The notes: a model not told the origin generated them from the sequence alone. DNA of 35,494 nt from Amaricoccus sp047275745 (GCF_047275745.1 NZ_JBKQWU010000036.1:1-35494); one strand, 5' to 3'; counted from the stretch's first letter, positions 16,739 to 24,519 are shown. Numbers and translations are program-made.

Positions 16739-18686
16739 CCGGCCCCGACCGAGGCCCCATCCCGGCCATGGCGCTTCTCGGGACGGAGGAACCGGTGCCG
16801 GAGCGCAGGCGGTTGCGGGCCGGCGAACTGACCGCGATCCTGGAGGACGGGGGCCTGCGCGACATTCGCTTCGACGGGATCGAGCTTGTGCGCGCCGTCA
16901 GCTACCTCGCGCGGGACGCATCCTGGGGCACGCTCCGCGCGCGGTTCGAGGATCTCACGGTCAGCGAGACCGAGGGGCGCTTCAGCGTGATCTACACCGG
17001 GCTCTGCGGCGTGCCGGAGCCGCGTATCCGCTATCGGATGCGGGTCGAGGCCACGGCGGACGGACGCCTGAGCCTTATCGCCGAAGGTGAGGCGATCGAG
17101 GATTTCGAGACCAACCGGACGGGGTTCGTCGTCCTGCACCCGTTCACCGCCGCGGGCGGGGATCTCACGATCCGCCACGGCGACGGGACGGTGGAGCGGA
17201 CCCGCTTTCCGGAACGGATCAGTCCTGACCAGCCCGCCTTCGACATCGCGGCCATGACCCACGCACCCGCGCCGGGGCTCTCGTGCGAGGTGAGCTTCGA
17301 GGGCGAGGTCTTCGAAATGGAGGACCAGCGCAACTGGGCGGATGCCTCGTTCAAGACCTATGTGCGGCCGCTCTCGAAACCGCGTCCCTATGTGATCGCG
17401 AAGGGTGCGAGTGACCGACAATCGGTGGTGATCGAGGCGCGCGGCCAGGCGCTGGCGCCCGCCGCCGCCAGTCCGCGCCGGTCGGGGCTTCGGTTTGGGG
17501 ACGCGGGCGGGGCGATGCCCGAGACGGCGTTCTTCGTCGAGGAGACGGGTTTCGGTGCCGCCATCGCCTCGCCGGAGCTGACCCGGCACCTGATCGTCAG
17601 GCTCGATCCCGCGTCCGGTGACGGTCCTGCGCCCTTGGCCGAGGCGGCACGGTTTGCCCGGAACTGCGACGCGTCCCTCGCCATCGAACTGATCTGCGAC
17701 ACGGTCGAGCCCGCGGCGGAAGCCGCGGAGGCGCTCCGGATCGTCGCGGGGGCCGGCGTCGAGCCCGGGGCGATCCTCTGTTCCCCCCGTCGCGAGTTCC
17801 GCACCCGTCCGAGCGGGACGCTCCCGCCGGGCGAGCATCCCGTGGGAGCGATGGTCGAGGCGCTGCGGGCGGAGGGATATTCCGGGCGGATCGGCGCGGG
17901 AACGCCATCGAATTTCACCGAGTTCAACCGGAATCCACCCGATGGCCACCCTGATTTCGTCTATTTCAGCGTGGCGGCCAATGTCCATGCGGCCGATGAT
18001 GCCTCCATCGTCGAGACGCTCGATGTCTATCCAGAACTGATCGCCAGCGCCCGCGCGCTCCGGCCCGGCGTTCCGATCTGGCTCGGGTCCTGCGGGATCG
18101 GCACGCGGCACAATCCCTATGGCGCCGCCGTGCAACCGAACCCGGACCGGCGCCGGGTGGCGGCGGCGCGGATCGACCCGCGCCACGCCGCGCTCTTCGG
18201 AGCCGCCTATGCGATCGGCACCGCCGCCCGGGCGGCGGAGGCGGGGGTGGCGGTCCTCACCCTCGGCTCTCCTTCCGGCGATTTCGGGATCTTCGATCCG
18301 GCGGAGGCGCCGCCACCGATCGGGCGCGTCCAGTCGGAACTGACGCGCGCGGCGGGCGGGACGCGGCATCCGCTCATCTCGGATGCGCCGCTCGTCAGTG
18401 GTGTCGCCTTCGATACGACCGCGGGGAGGCNGAACTGACGCGCGCGGCGGGCGGGACGCGGCATCCGCTCATCTCGGATGCGCCGCTCGTCAGTGGTGTC
18501 GCCTTCGATACGACCGCGGGGAGGCGGGCGCTGGTCGCGAACCTCGGCCCGGAGGAAGTGGGCCTCGAGATCCCGGAGACATTTCGCTCGGCCGAACCGA
18601 TCGCGCCCGCCGCCGCCCCGGGGGTTTCGCTGGAAGGGCGGGTCCTGCGGCTCGCGGGCTATGTCAGCGCGGTGCTGACGGAATAG
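16735..18686 (+). CDS. D-apionate lactonase-like protein, interrupted by an assembly join
   Basis: Read through the sequence as given, the frame breaks near 18438. Removing one copy of a 94-bp duplication plus the N at 18431 leaves 1857 bases, a continuous 618-residue protein ending at the TAG at 18684-18686. The N-terminal beta-rich region opens LGTEEPVPERRRLRAG, and ARDASWGTLRARF and TGFVVLHPF follow. A TIM-barrel-like middle holds GTPSNFTEFNRNPP, YFSVAANVHAADD and LGSCGIGTRHNPYG, and a small beta domain ends the protein. These match my recollection of the three-domain D-apionate lactonase (ApnL) family, which opens apionolactone in D-apiose catabolism. The start overlaps the ABM stop. The remaining known apionate-pathway genes (kinase, RuBisCO-like protein) are absent here, so the substrate could be a different lactone. 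Confidence 0.62.
18337..18525. other. probable contig-join artefact: 94-bp perfect duplication around a single N
   Basis: Bases 18337-18430 and 18432-18525 are identical, separated by a single N at 18431. Collapsing them restores the reading frame of the lactonase-like gene exactly (95 bases removed, 1952 to 1857, divisible by three). Two overlapping contig ends joined by a placeholder base explain this better than a biological duplication. Confidence 0.9.
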
Positions 18687-18687
18687 G

Positions 18688-19617
18688 TCAGGGCTCCGTG
18701 CCCCCGGCATCCCATGGCCGCCCGCCCGCCAGTTCCGCCGCGAGATGGTCGATCAGCGCGCGGAGCTTCGCCGGCATCGGGCTGACCGGCGGCCAGACCG
18801 CCATGATCGGCAGCGGGCGGGTCTCCTTCTCCGCCATCACCCGCCGCAGGCGCCCGTCCGCGAGCGCGGGGGCGACGATGAAGCCCGGTAGGATCGCGAG
18901 GCCGAGGCCGGCGATCGCCATCTCCCGCATCGCCTCGCCGTTGTTGAGCACAAGCCGCCCGTTCACGCGCGGCGAGATGACCCGGCCGCCCTGCCGGAAC
19001 TGCCAGAGCTGCGCATCGGCCATATGCGCGTAACCGATGGTCTGGTGGTCGGCGAGATCGGCCAACGTCTCGGGCGTCCCGGCCCGCGCGAGATAGCCGG
19101 GGCTCGCCACGACGAACTGGCGGTCCTCGCAGAGCTTGCGCGCCATCAGCGCGCCGTCGCGGGCCTCGCCGATGCGGATGCCGACGTCGAACCCCTCGCG
19201 CACCAGATCGCGGGCGCGGTCGTCGAAATCGACGCGCAGGCTCAGCCCCGGATGCGCCGCCGCGAACCGCCCGAGGATCGGTGCGAGATGGAGCGTGCCG
19301 AAGCTCATCGGCGCGGCGACGGCGAGCGAGCCGATCAGGGGCGCCGCGCCGTCCATCTCCCAGCCCGCGCTCTCGGTCGCCGCGATGAGTTCCGTCAGTG
19401 CCGGGCGCAGCCGCTCGGCGAGGCGCGCGGCCGCCTCGGTGGGCGTGATCCGCCCCGCGTTGCGGCGAAACAGCGCCGCGCCGACACGGGCCTCGAAATC
19501 GGTGATCCGCTTCGAGATGACCGATTTCGAGAGGTTGAGCCGCGCCGCGGCGGCGGTGACGGTGCCAAGCTCCATCACGGTCAGGAAAGTCTCGATCTCG
19601 TCCAGGCTGTAGCGCAT
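18688..19617 (-). CDS. LysR-family transcriptional regulator
   Basis: A 309-residue LTTR. The N-terminal winged helix-turn-helix (residues 1-60) has FLTVMELGTVTAAAARLNLSKSVISKRI, of which the core is AAAARLNLSKSVISKR; the C-terminal two-lobe effector domain follows, with the common LVREGFDVGIRIG and FVVASPGYLARAG stretches. It belongs to the CrgA/DsdC-like branch by general look. Its stop lies one base from the lactonase-like gene, in convergent orientation, so it belongs to the stress locus and not to the sugar operon. It diverges from the ring-cleaving dioxygenase at 19742, and a 19-bp palindrome of LTTR type lies 26 bases upstream of its start. Autoregulation and control of the dioxygenase are therefore likely. 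Confidence 0.92.
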   Translation of the reverse strand: MRYSLDEIETFLTVMELGTVTAAAARLNLSKSVISKRITDFEARVGAALFRRNAGRITPTEAAARLAERLRPALTELIAATESAGWEMDGAAPLIGSLAVAAPMSFGTLHLAPILGRFAAAHPGLSLRVDFDDRARDLVREGFDVGIRIGEARDGALMARKLCEDRQFVVASPGYLARAGTPETLADLADHQTIGYAHMADAQLWQFRQGGRVISPRVNGRLVLNNGEAMREMAIAGLGLAILPGFIVAPALADGRLRRVMAEKETRPLPIMAVWPPVSPMPAKLRALIDHLAAELAGGRPWDAGGTEP

Positions 19618-19642
19618 CGGCTCAGTCTAGCGGCCTTTCCGC

Positions 19643-19661
19643 CGTTCGGAAATCCCGAACG
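19643..19661. promoter_or_regulatory. LTTR-type box, copy 1 (CGTTC-N9-GAACG)
   Basis: CGTTCGGAAATCCCGAACG is a perfect 7-bp inverted repeat around AAATC, with T-N11-A spacing as in LysR operators. It lies between the divergent lysR and dioxygenase genes. Two further copies of CGTTC-N9-GAACG occur at 23759 and 27622. Confidence 0.68.
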
Positions 19662-19741
19662 CCGGCTTCGTGAGCGAGGCACTGGCGGGAAACCGCCGGT
19701 ACGCCGATATCATCGCCAACAGACACGCAAGGGAGAAAGCC

Positions 19742-20683
19742 ATGGACCTCACCGGCATTCACCATCTGACGGCGATCACCGCCGACGCGCCCGCCAACAA
19801 CCGGTTCTATACCGAGACGCTGGGGCTGCGCCGGGTCAAGAAGACCGTCAACCAGGACGACACTTCCGCCTATCACCTGTTCTTCGCCGATGGCGCGGGC
19901 AGCCCGGGCTCGGATCTCACCTTCTTCGACTGGCCCGTGGGCCGGGAGTCGCGGGGCACGCATTCGATCAGCCGGACGGGCCTGCGCGTCGACGAGGCGA
20001 GCCTCGATTACTGGGCGGGCCGGCTGCGCGAGCAGGGCCTGAACCTCGGCGGGATCGCGACGACGGACGGCCGGGGTACGCTTGACTTCGAAGACCCCGA
20101 AGGCCAGCGCTTCCGCCTGACCGCCGATCAGCCCGGCGCGGCGCATCCCTGGGAACGGAGCCCGGTTCCGGCCGAGCATCAGATCCGGGGCCTCGGGCCG
20201 ATCACCATCTCCGTCCCCGATCTCGCCCCGACCGAGGCGGTGCTCACCCGGGTGATGAACCTGCGCCCGGCACGGGACTATACCTCGCCCGATGGCGAGG
20301 GTCAGGTCCATGTCTTCGAGATGGGGGCGGGCGGTCCCTCGGCGGAACTGCACGTCGCGGTCCAGCCCGGGCTTCCGGTCGCGCGGCAAGGCGCGGGGGC
20401 GGTGCATCACGTTGCCTTCCGTACCCCCGACCGCGACACGATCCGGCAGTGGGCCGAACAGCTTCGCGGCTTCCGCATCCCGAATTCCGGCGAGGTCGAG
20501 CGCTACTACTTCCGCTCGCTCTACTTCCGCGAGCCGGGCGGGAACCTGTTCGAGATCGCGACCGACGGACCGGGCTTCGCGGTGGACGAGCCCTTCGAGA
20601 CGATGGGCGAGGCGCTGTCGCTGCCGCCGTTCCTCGAACCGCGCCGCGCGGGTATCGAGGCGGGGCTGAGGCCGCTCGCCTGA
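19742..20683 (+). CDS. ring-cleaving dioxygenase (VOC family, MhqO/MhqE-like)
   Basis: A 313-residue extradiol-type dioxygenase built of two vicinal-oxygen-chelate modules. The N-terminal GIHHLTAITADAP supplies the first metal histidine, VHHVAFRTPD starts the second module with the second histidine, and LYFREPGGNLFEIATD supplies the glutamate. This last segment with DGPGFAVDEP is characteristic of the MhqO/YkcA group induced by quinones and hydroquinones in Bacillus. The likely role is cleavage or detoxification of hydroquinone-type electrophiles. The start at 19742 follows AAGGGAG; an upstream in-frame ATG at 19670 lacks a ribosome-binding site. It is divergent from lysR with the LTTR box about 80 bases upstream, and is followed by a strong terminator, so it is probably monocistronic. 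Confidence 0.88.
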   Translation: MDLTGIHHLTAITADAPANNRFYTETLGLRRVKKTVNQDDTSAYHLFFADGAGSPGSDLTFFDWPVGRESRGTHSISRTGLRVDEASLDYWAGRLREQGLNLGGIATTDGRGTLDFEDPEGQRFRLTADQPGAAHPWERSPVPAEHQIRGLGPITISVPDLAPTEAVLTRVMNLRPARDYTSPDGEGQVHVFEMGAGGPSAELHVAVQPGLPVARQGAGAVHHVAFRTPDRDTIRQWAEQLRGFRIPNSGEVERYYFRSLYFREPGGNLFEIATDGPGFAVDEPFETMGEALSLPPFLEPRRAGIEAGLRPLA

Positions 20684-20702
20684 ACTCGCGGGAAGAAACA
20701 GG

Positions 20703-20727
20703 GCCGCCGGAGCGATCCGGCGGCTTT
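20703..20727 (+). terminator. intrinsic terminator after the dioxygenase gene
   Basis: GCCGCCGGA (20703-20711) and TCCGGCGGC (20716-20724) form a perfect 9-bp stem with a GCGA tetraloop, followed by TTT, 19 bases past the stop codon. Confidence 0.75.
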
Positions 20728-20756
20728 CACGCGCAGGGGGCGCCCATGTCGGGGGA

Positions 20757-20788
20757 TTGATCCGCAGGTTGATCCGAGGATTGATCCG
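20757..20788 (+). repeat. TTGATCCG x3 at 12-bp spacing
   Basis: TTGATCCG occurs at 20757, 20769 and 20781, exactly 12 bases apart, about 70-100 bases before the FMN reductase start. Short slippage or an operator array could explain it. A related two-copy array occurs at 27546-27565. Confidence 0.75.
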
Positions 20789-20857
20789 GGCCCGGCGGAC
20801 GGCGAAAGTCTCCCGGAGGCGCGGCGCCGCCCGCGGTCAACATGAACTGGAGCGACC

Positions 20858-21403
20858 ATGACGACGATCCTTGGCCTGTCAGGCAGCCTGCGTCGGGCTT
20901 CCTTCAACGCGGGACTGCTGCGCGCGGCGGTGGAGGTCGCGCCGGAAGGGGTCACGATCGCCCCCGGCTCGATCCGCGACGTGCCGCTCTACGACGCCGA
21001 TCTCGAAGCGGCCGAGGGGCTTCCGCCGGCGGTCAGGACCCTGCAGCGACAGCTTCGGGAGGCGGATGGCCTGCTGCTGGTCACGCCCGAGTACAACAAC
21101 GGCATCCCCGGCGTGTTCAAGAACGCGATCGACTGGATGTCGCGCGGGCCGGGGTTGAAGGCTTTCGTGGGCAAGCCGGTCGCACTCCTCGGCGCCTCGC
21201 CGGGCGGGTTCGGCACGGTGCTGGCGCAGAACGGCTGGCTGCCGGTGCTTCGCACGCTCAGAACGCGGCCCTGGCTGGAAGGCCGGATGCTGGTCTCGCG
21301 CGCCGGAAGCCATTTCGACGCGGACGGCGATCTGACGGATGAGGAAACGCGGAAAGCGCTGACCGAATTTGTCGCGGGCTTCGCGGAGAGCATCACCGCC
21401 TGA
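20858..21403 (+). CDS. NADPH-dependent FMN reductase (azoreductase/chromate-reductase-like)
   Basis: A 181-residue flavodoxin-fold reductase. The phosphate-binding loop is GLSGSLRRASFN at about residues 6-17, and TPEYNNGIPGVFKNAIDW carries the conserved PEYN segment. Related enzymes (YieF/ChrR, AzoR2 types) reduce quinones, azo dyes or chromate by two electrons, avoiding semiquinone radicals. The start is preceded by GGAG. It is monocistronic: a terminator precedes it and a perfect 11-bp hairpin follows. Its upstream region lacks the LTTR box found elsewhere in the locus and has the TTGATCCG array. Confidence 0.88.
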   Translation: MTTILGLSGSLRRASFNAGLLRAAVEVAPEGVTIAPGSIRDVPLYDADLEAAEGLPPAVRTLQRQLREADGLLLVTPEYNNGIPGVFKNAIDWMSRGPGLKAFVGKPVALLGASPGGFGTVLAQNGWLPVLRTLRTRPWLEGRMLVSRAGSHFDADGDLTDEETRKALTEFVAGFAESITA

Positions 21404-21418
21404 CGCGGCCATGAGGAG

Positions 21419-21445
21419 GACGCGCCCTCCGGAAGAGGGCGCGTC
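21419..21445. terminator. bidirectional hairpin between FMN reductase and EF-hand genes
   Basis: GACGCGCCCTC (21419-21429) and GAGGGCGCGTC (21435-21445) form a perfect 11-bp stem with a CGGAA loop in the 49-base gap between two convergent genes. No T-run is present on either strand. Confidence 0.7.
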
Positions 21446-21452
21446 GCCTGGT

Positions 21453-21953
21453 TCATTCGGTCGCCGGGCCGGCGCCGAAGATGAAGGCGGCGAAGGTCGG
21501 GGAGCCGAAGGCGAGGTCGCGGCCGGTCACAAAGCCATCGCCATCGGAGTCGGAGGTTGCGAACTCGGCGTCCGAGAGCTCGATGACTTCCTCTCGGGTG
21601 GCGATGCCGTCGTCGTCCTGATCCCAGTAGTCGAAGACGTGGCCCTTGAGCTCGGTATAATCCTCGAGCTCGCCCTTCATCTCGGCGGCGTGCGAAAATC
21701 CGGGGTCCCACAGCATGAACTCTTCCCGTTCGACCGATCCGCTGGCGTTGGTGTCCATCGAACGCCATACCGTACGGGTGAATTCACGGAACTCTTCCAC
21801 GCTGATCTTGTCGTCGCCGTTCTCGTCATAGGCCGATGCGATGCGCCGCATGACATCGATCTCGGGAGCGATGTTCTCCGCGCTTTCCGCCATCGCGGCG
21901 ACGGGGAATGACAGCGCCAGAGCCGACGCGACGATGGGCAGGGTCAGTTTCAT
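21453..21953 (-). CDS. EF-hand calcium-binding protein, exported
   Basis: A 166-residue protein with an N-terminal Sec signal peptide (about residues 1-22, hydrophobic core then AMA-ES). Four EF-hand loops are recognisable: DENGDDKISVEE, DTNASGSVEREE, DQDDDGIATREE and DSDGDGFVTGRD, paired as in calmodulin-like proteins. The protein is probably periplasmic and may act as a calcium sensor or buffer; the target is unknown. A GGAGGA ribosome-binding site precedes the start. It is a single-gene unit converging on the FMN reductase gene. The fourth loop ends in Asp where the usual position-12 residue is Glu. Confidence 0.88.
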   Translation of the reverse strand: MKLTLPIVASALALSFPVAAMAESAENIAPEIDVMRRIASAYDENGDDKISVEEFREFTRTVWRSMDTNASGSVEREEFMLWDPGFSHAAEMKGELEDYTELKGHVFDYWDQDDDGIATREEVIELSDAEFATSDSDGDGFVTGRDLAFGSPTFAAFIFGAGPATE

Positions 21954-22026
21954 GTGGTCCTCCGCTTCATTTTCTCGTTGGTCGCTTCACACACTAATGC
22001 GATATCGCCGCCGGTCATCGGGAAAG

Positions 22027-22062
22027 CCGCCCGAAGCGCGACCTATGTCGCGGTCCGGGCGG
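22027..22062 (-). terminator. nested stem-loop after the GNAT gene
   Basis: CCGCCCG (22027-22033) pairs with CGGGCGG (22056-22062), and inside it GCGAC (22038-22042) pairs with GTCGC (22047-22051). On the minus strand it is followed by CTTTCC. It lies about 40 bases past the GNAT stop and likely ends the FMN reductase-DoxX-GNAT transcript. Confidence 0.55.
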
Positions 22063-22099
22063 GTTGGCTTCACCAGGGCCTTGCACGGAATGCGAGTGG

Positions 22100-22414
22100 T
22101 CAGGGGTCCTCACCCGGTTTGGTGGTGAAGAGGTCCGACCATTCCGGGTGCCGCGCATACTGAGCCCGCACGAAGGGGCAGATCGGCACGATCCGGAAAC
22201 CGTTCTCGCGGGCATCGTCCAGCATGAAGTTGAGCAGCGCCTTCGAAACACCGCGTCCACCCATGGCGTCCGGCACGCCGGTATGATCGGCGCTGATCAC
22301 ACCGGGCGCGCGGTGGGTGAAGGTGATCTCGCCCTCGGCGTCGATTCCGTCGATCCGGGCAACGTAGCGGCCCTTCCCGCCATCGTCTTCCTTGGTGATC
22401 TTCGTGTCGCTCAT
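22100..22414 (-). CDS. small GNAT-like N-acetyltransferase (YidJ/Acetyltransf_CG type)
   Basis: A 104-residue protein of the short GCN5-related family. GRGVSKALLNFMLDDARENG corresponds to the acetyl-CoA pyrophosphate-binding loop and helix, and IVPICPFVRAQYARHPEW is the family's characteristic C-terminal segment. Such one-domain proteins are close to half the usual GNAT length; substrates are mostly unknown. The start lies one base from the DoxX stop, so translation is coupled. It is the last gene of the three-gene minus-strand operon. Confidence 0.85.
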   Translation of the reverse strand: MSDTKITKEDDGGKGRYVARIDGIDAEGEITFTHRAPGVISADHTGVPDAMGGRGVSKALLNFMLDDARENGFRIVPICPFVRAQYARHPEWSDLFTTKPGEDP

Positions 22415-22415
22415 T

Positions 22416-22985
22416 TCAGAACTCCCGTTTCAGAAGCGCGCGGTCCACGGAGACCGGGCCCGCGCCGAAGGCGGCGAGAAAGAACGCCGCGACGGTCCAG
22501 AGCGTGGAGAGACCCTCCGCCTTGAACTGGACCTGGTGAAGAAAGGTCGCCCCGCCATCGGCGGCGAGGTTACGCAACCCGTCCGCGGTGAACATCGCCC
22601 CGTTTTCCGCGAGTGTCGCCATGCCCTCGGGGGACAGAATCGCCTCCCCATAGGAATGGCTCATGTGGAACCAGAGCGTCACGGCCAGCATCGCCCCATT
22701 GACGAGCGCCGCGGGCCTGGTCAGGACTCCGGCGAGGATCATCAGCCCGCCGATGAACTGCATCGCCGCCAGCACCGCCGACCAGAGCCAGCCGGGATGG
22801 AGGCCGATGTTCTCGACGAACCCGGCCATCGCGAAGGGCGCGGTGATCTTGGGCCAGCCTTCGATCACCAGGAGCGCTCCCACCGCGAGCCGCAGCCCGA
22901 GCAGCGCGAGCGGTTCCGCGATCCGTTCGTAGAAGGGACCCATGAACGGCAGGACGAGCGGGGTCGTCCGGTCTCGGGCAGGCAT
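22416..22985 (-). CDS. DoxX-family membrane protein (MhqP-like)
   Basis: A 189-residue membrane protein with four hydrophobic helices. LRLAVGALLVIEGWPKI and IGLHPGWLWSAVLAAMQFIGGL, cited here as GWLWSAVLAAMQFIGG, are typical DoxX features. In Bacillus the DoxX-family MhqP is co-expressed with the dioxygenase MhqO and a nitroreductase under MhqR; the arrangement here (FMN reductase, DoxX) is similar. DoxX proteins are linked to quinone or thiol redox balance at the membrane. The start ATG at 22985 has GGAGGA upstream; a TTG two codons earlier is less likely. It lies 63 bases after the FMN reductase gene. Confidence 0.85.
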   Translation of the reverse strand: MPARDRTTPLVLPFMGPFYERIAEPLALLGLRLAVGALLVIEGWPKITAPFAMAGFVENIGLHPGWLWSAVLAAMQFIGGLMILAGVLTRPAALVNGAMLAVTLWFHMSHSYGEAILSPEGMATLAENGAMFTADGLRNLAADGGATFLHQVQFKAEGLSTLWTVAAFFLAAFGAGPVSVDRALLKREF

Positions 22986-23048
22986 GGCCAAGTCCTCCGG
23001 TGGCAGGGAGGGCCGACCGGGATCGGCCGGCCCCTCGATCAGTGGCCC

Positions 23049-23654
23049 TCAGGCGGCCACTTCCTCGGCGGTCTTCGTCCGTGCGGCCTTCGTCGCATTC
23101 GCCCACCAGACGAGTTCGTCGAGCATGGCGCCGAGCGAGGGCCGCAGGATGTCGGCGACTTCGCTCATCTCGCCGTTCTTGCCGAGCGGCGAGACCTTCA
23201 TGAACTCGCCGCCGCCGAGATGCACGGCATTGCGGAGCGGCACCATCTGCAGCTCGATCGCGATGCCGCGCAGATGCTCGATGGCGCGCGCCGCGCCGAC
23301 GCCGCCGTAGCCCATCGCCGCCGCCGGCTTCCGGTTCCATTCCTTGTAGGCCTGATCGAGCGCGTTCTTCAGCGCGCCGTTGATCGAGTGGTTGTACTCA
23401 GGCGTCAGGAAGATGTAGCCGTCGAATTCGGCGATCTTGTTCTGCCACGCCACCGCGCGCTCGTCCGAGCTCGGAACCCAGAGGTTCGAGGCGACCTCGT
23501 CGAAAAGCGGCAGGTCGAAATCGCGCAGGTCCAGCAGTTCGACCTCGAGATCGTCCCGCTTCTTGACCTCTTCCAGCAGCCAGGCCGCCGGCTTGTCCGC
23601 GAAACGCGCCTTGCGGGTCGATCCGATGATGATCACGATCTTCGGCTTGCTCAT
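23049..23654 (-). CDS. NADPH-dependent FMN reductase
   Basis: A 201-residue flavodoxin-fold reductase with IIIGSTRKARFADKPAAW at the N-terminus (FMN phosphate loop) and FLTPEYNHSINGALKNALD at about residues 84-102, in the PEYN position. It is a paralogue-like relative of the protein at 20858 but clearly different in sequence. The probable role is two-electron quinone or azo reduction. A GGAGAAGGAC ribosome-binding site precedes the start. It is first in the operon with DoxX and GNAT, diverging from the hemerythrin gene across a 271-bp region with two different palindromes. Confidence 0.88.
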   Translation of the reverse strand: MSKPKIVIIIGSTRKARFADKPAAWLLEEVKKRDDLEVELLDLRDFDLPLFDEVASNLWVPSSDERAVAWQNKIAEFDGYIFLTPEYNHSINGALKNALDQAYKEWNRKPAAAMGYGGVGAARAIEHLRGIAIELQMVPLRNAVHLGGGEFMKVSPLGKNGEMSEVADILRPSLGAMLDELVWWANATKAARTKTAEEVAA

Positions 23655-23691
23655 GTCCTTCTCCTTCGTAGTCCGGGCCTTTTGCCCGCGG

Positions 23692-23712
23692 TTTGTCTGT
23701 CGCCAAGACAAA
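23692..23712 (-). promoter_or_regulatory. palindrome TTTGTCT-N7-AGACAAA upstream of the FMN reductase operon
   Basis: A perfect 7-bp inverted repeat (23692-23698 and 23706-23712), with a further TTGTC half at 23717-23721 that also forms GACAA-N5-TTGTC with the right arm. It lies about 40 bases upstream of the FMN reductase start, where a repressor would block transcription. No regulator is assigned. Confidence 0.45.
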
Positions 23713-23758
23713 TGCCTTGTCGGGGGAGTTCGTTCCAGAGGACGCCTTGCGAACTCCG

Positions 23759-23777
23759 CGTTCCATGGAGCCGAACG
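23759..23777. promoter_or_regulatory. LTTR-type box, copy 2 (CGTTC-N9-GAACG)
   Basis: CGTTCCATGGAGCCGAACG matches the palindrome at 19643 in both arms and in spacing. It lies between the divergent FMN reductase operon (start 23654) and the hemerythrin-TauE genes (start 23926). TTGTCC at 23787-23792, ten bases beyond the box, could be a -35 for the rightward genes. Confidence 0.65.
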
Positions 23778-23864
23778 GCCGCGCCATTGTCCAGCCGCCA
23801 CCGCTTCCCATTTCGAGAAACGAGGCGGTTCGGCCGTCGCGCAAGGGTTTCCCGCCCCTTGGCA

Positions 23865-23890
23865 ATGATGGCGAGCCATGATGGCGAGCC
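23865..23890 (+). repeat. 13-bp tandem duplication before the hemerythrin gene
   Basis: ATGATGGCGAGCC occurs at 23865-23877 and again at 23878-23890. Each copy offers an in-frame or near-frame ATG but neither has a ribosome-binding site, so the repeat is best read as leader sequence. Confidence 0.8.
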
Positions 23891-23925
23891 GGACCGCGCG
23901 GCGGGCGCCGGCGAAAGGAGGAGCC

Positions 23926-24519
23926 ATGGACGATCCACTGAAACTCGGAGACCGGAGCGGCCTCCCCGACGATCTGCTGTTTCTTGCAAGGAAGCATCCG
24001 CGTGAAACCTGGCGCGGGCGGGCCGGACTCGCCGGCACCGGCGAGATCTGGCTCGGCAACCACGACCATTTCCGCGCTGTCATCACGAAGATCGCCGAAC
24101 AGCTGACGAAGCTGAGCGAGGAGGGCGAGACCACCTATGACAGCGGCCCTTCGATCAGGCGGCATGTCGGCGGCTTGCTCGGCGGGCTCGACGGCCATCA
24201 CCGGGTCGAGGATCACCACTATTTCCCGATCTTCCAGCGCGCTGAGCCGCGGCTCCTGCGCGCCTTCGAGGTGCTCGACACCGATCATCACGCGATCCAC
24301 GACGCGATCGACGAGCTCGCGGCGACGACGGGTGACAGCCTGCGCCGGCTGAGGCAGACGGAAGGCGTGATGACGAGCGACCAGCGTTTCGCCATCGACG
24401 CGCTCGCCGAGGTGGTGGAGCGGTTCGCGCCGATCCTGCGCCAGCATCTGGCCGATGAGGAGGACATCGTCATTCCGCTGATCCTGGAGCGCGCGCGAAG
24501 CGACCCGGAATTCTCGTGA
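23926..24519 (+). CDS. hemerythrin HHE-domain protein
   Basis: A 197-residue protein with a four-helix hemerythrin-like bundle. Candidate di-iron ligands lie in GNHDHF, DGHHRVEDHHYF, DTDHHAIHDAID and RQHLADEEDIVIP. Such proteins bind or sense oxygen, nitric oxide or iron, or repair iron-sulfur centres; which applies is unknown. The start at 23926 has a perfect AAAGGAGGA ribosome-binding site; the frame is open 16 codons further upstream across the 13-bp repeat. It is followed by the TauE/SafE gene after 43 bases, probably in one transcript, and its promoter region contains the second LTTR box. Confidence 0.86.
   Translation: MDDPLKLGDRSGLPDDLLFLARKHPRETWRGRAGLAGTGEIWLGNHDHFRAVITKIAEQLTKLSEEGETTYDSGPSIRRHVGGLLGGLDGHHRVEDHHYFPIFQRAEPRLLRAFEVLDTDHHAIHDAIDELAATTGDSLRRLRQTEGVMTSDQRFAIDALAEVVERFAPILRQHLADEEDIVIPLILERARSDPEFS

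Noticed and set aside
18337..18525. A biological tandem duplication in the lactonase-like gene
   Set aside because: The copies are perfectly identical, separated by a placeholder N, and collapsing them restores the reading frame exactly.
23731..23754. A possible fourth LTTR box, CGTTC...CGAAC
   Set aside because: The spacer is 14 bases instead of 9 and the right arm lacks the final G, so it does not match the other three sites.
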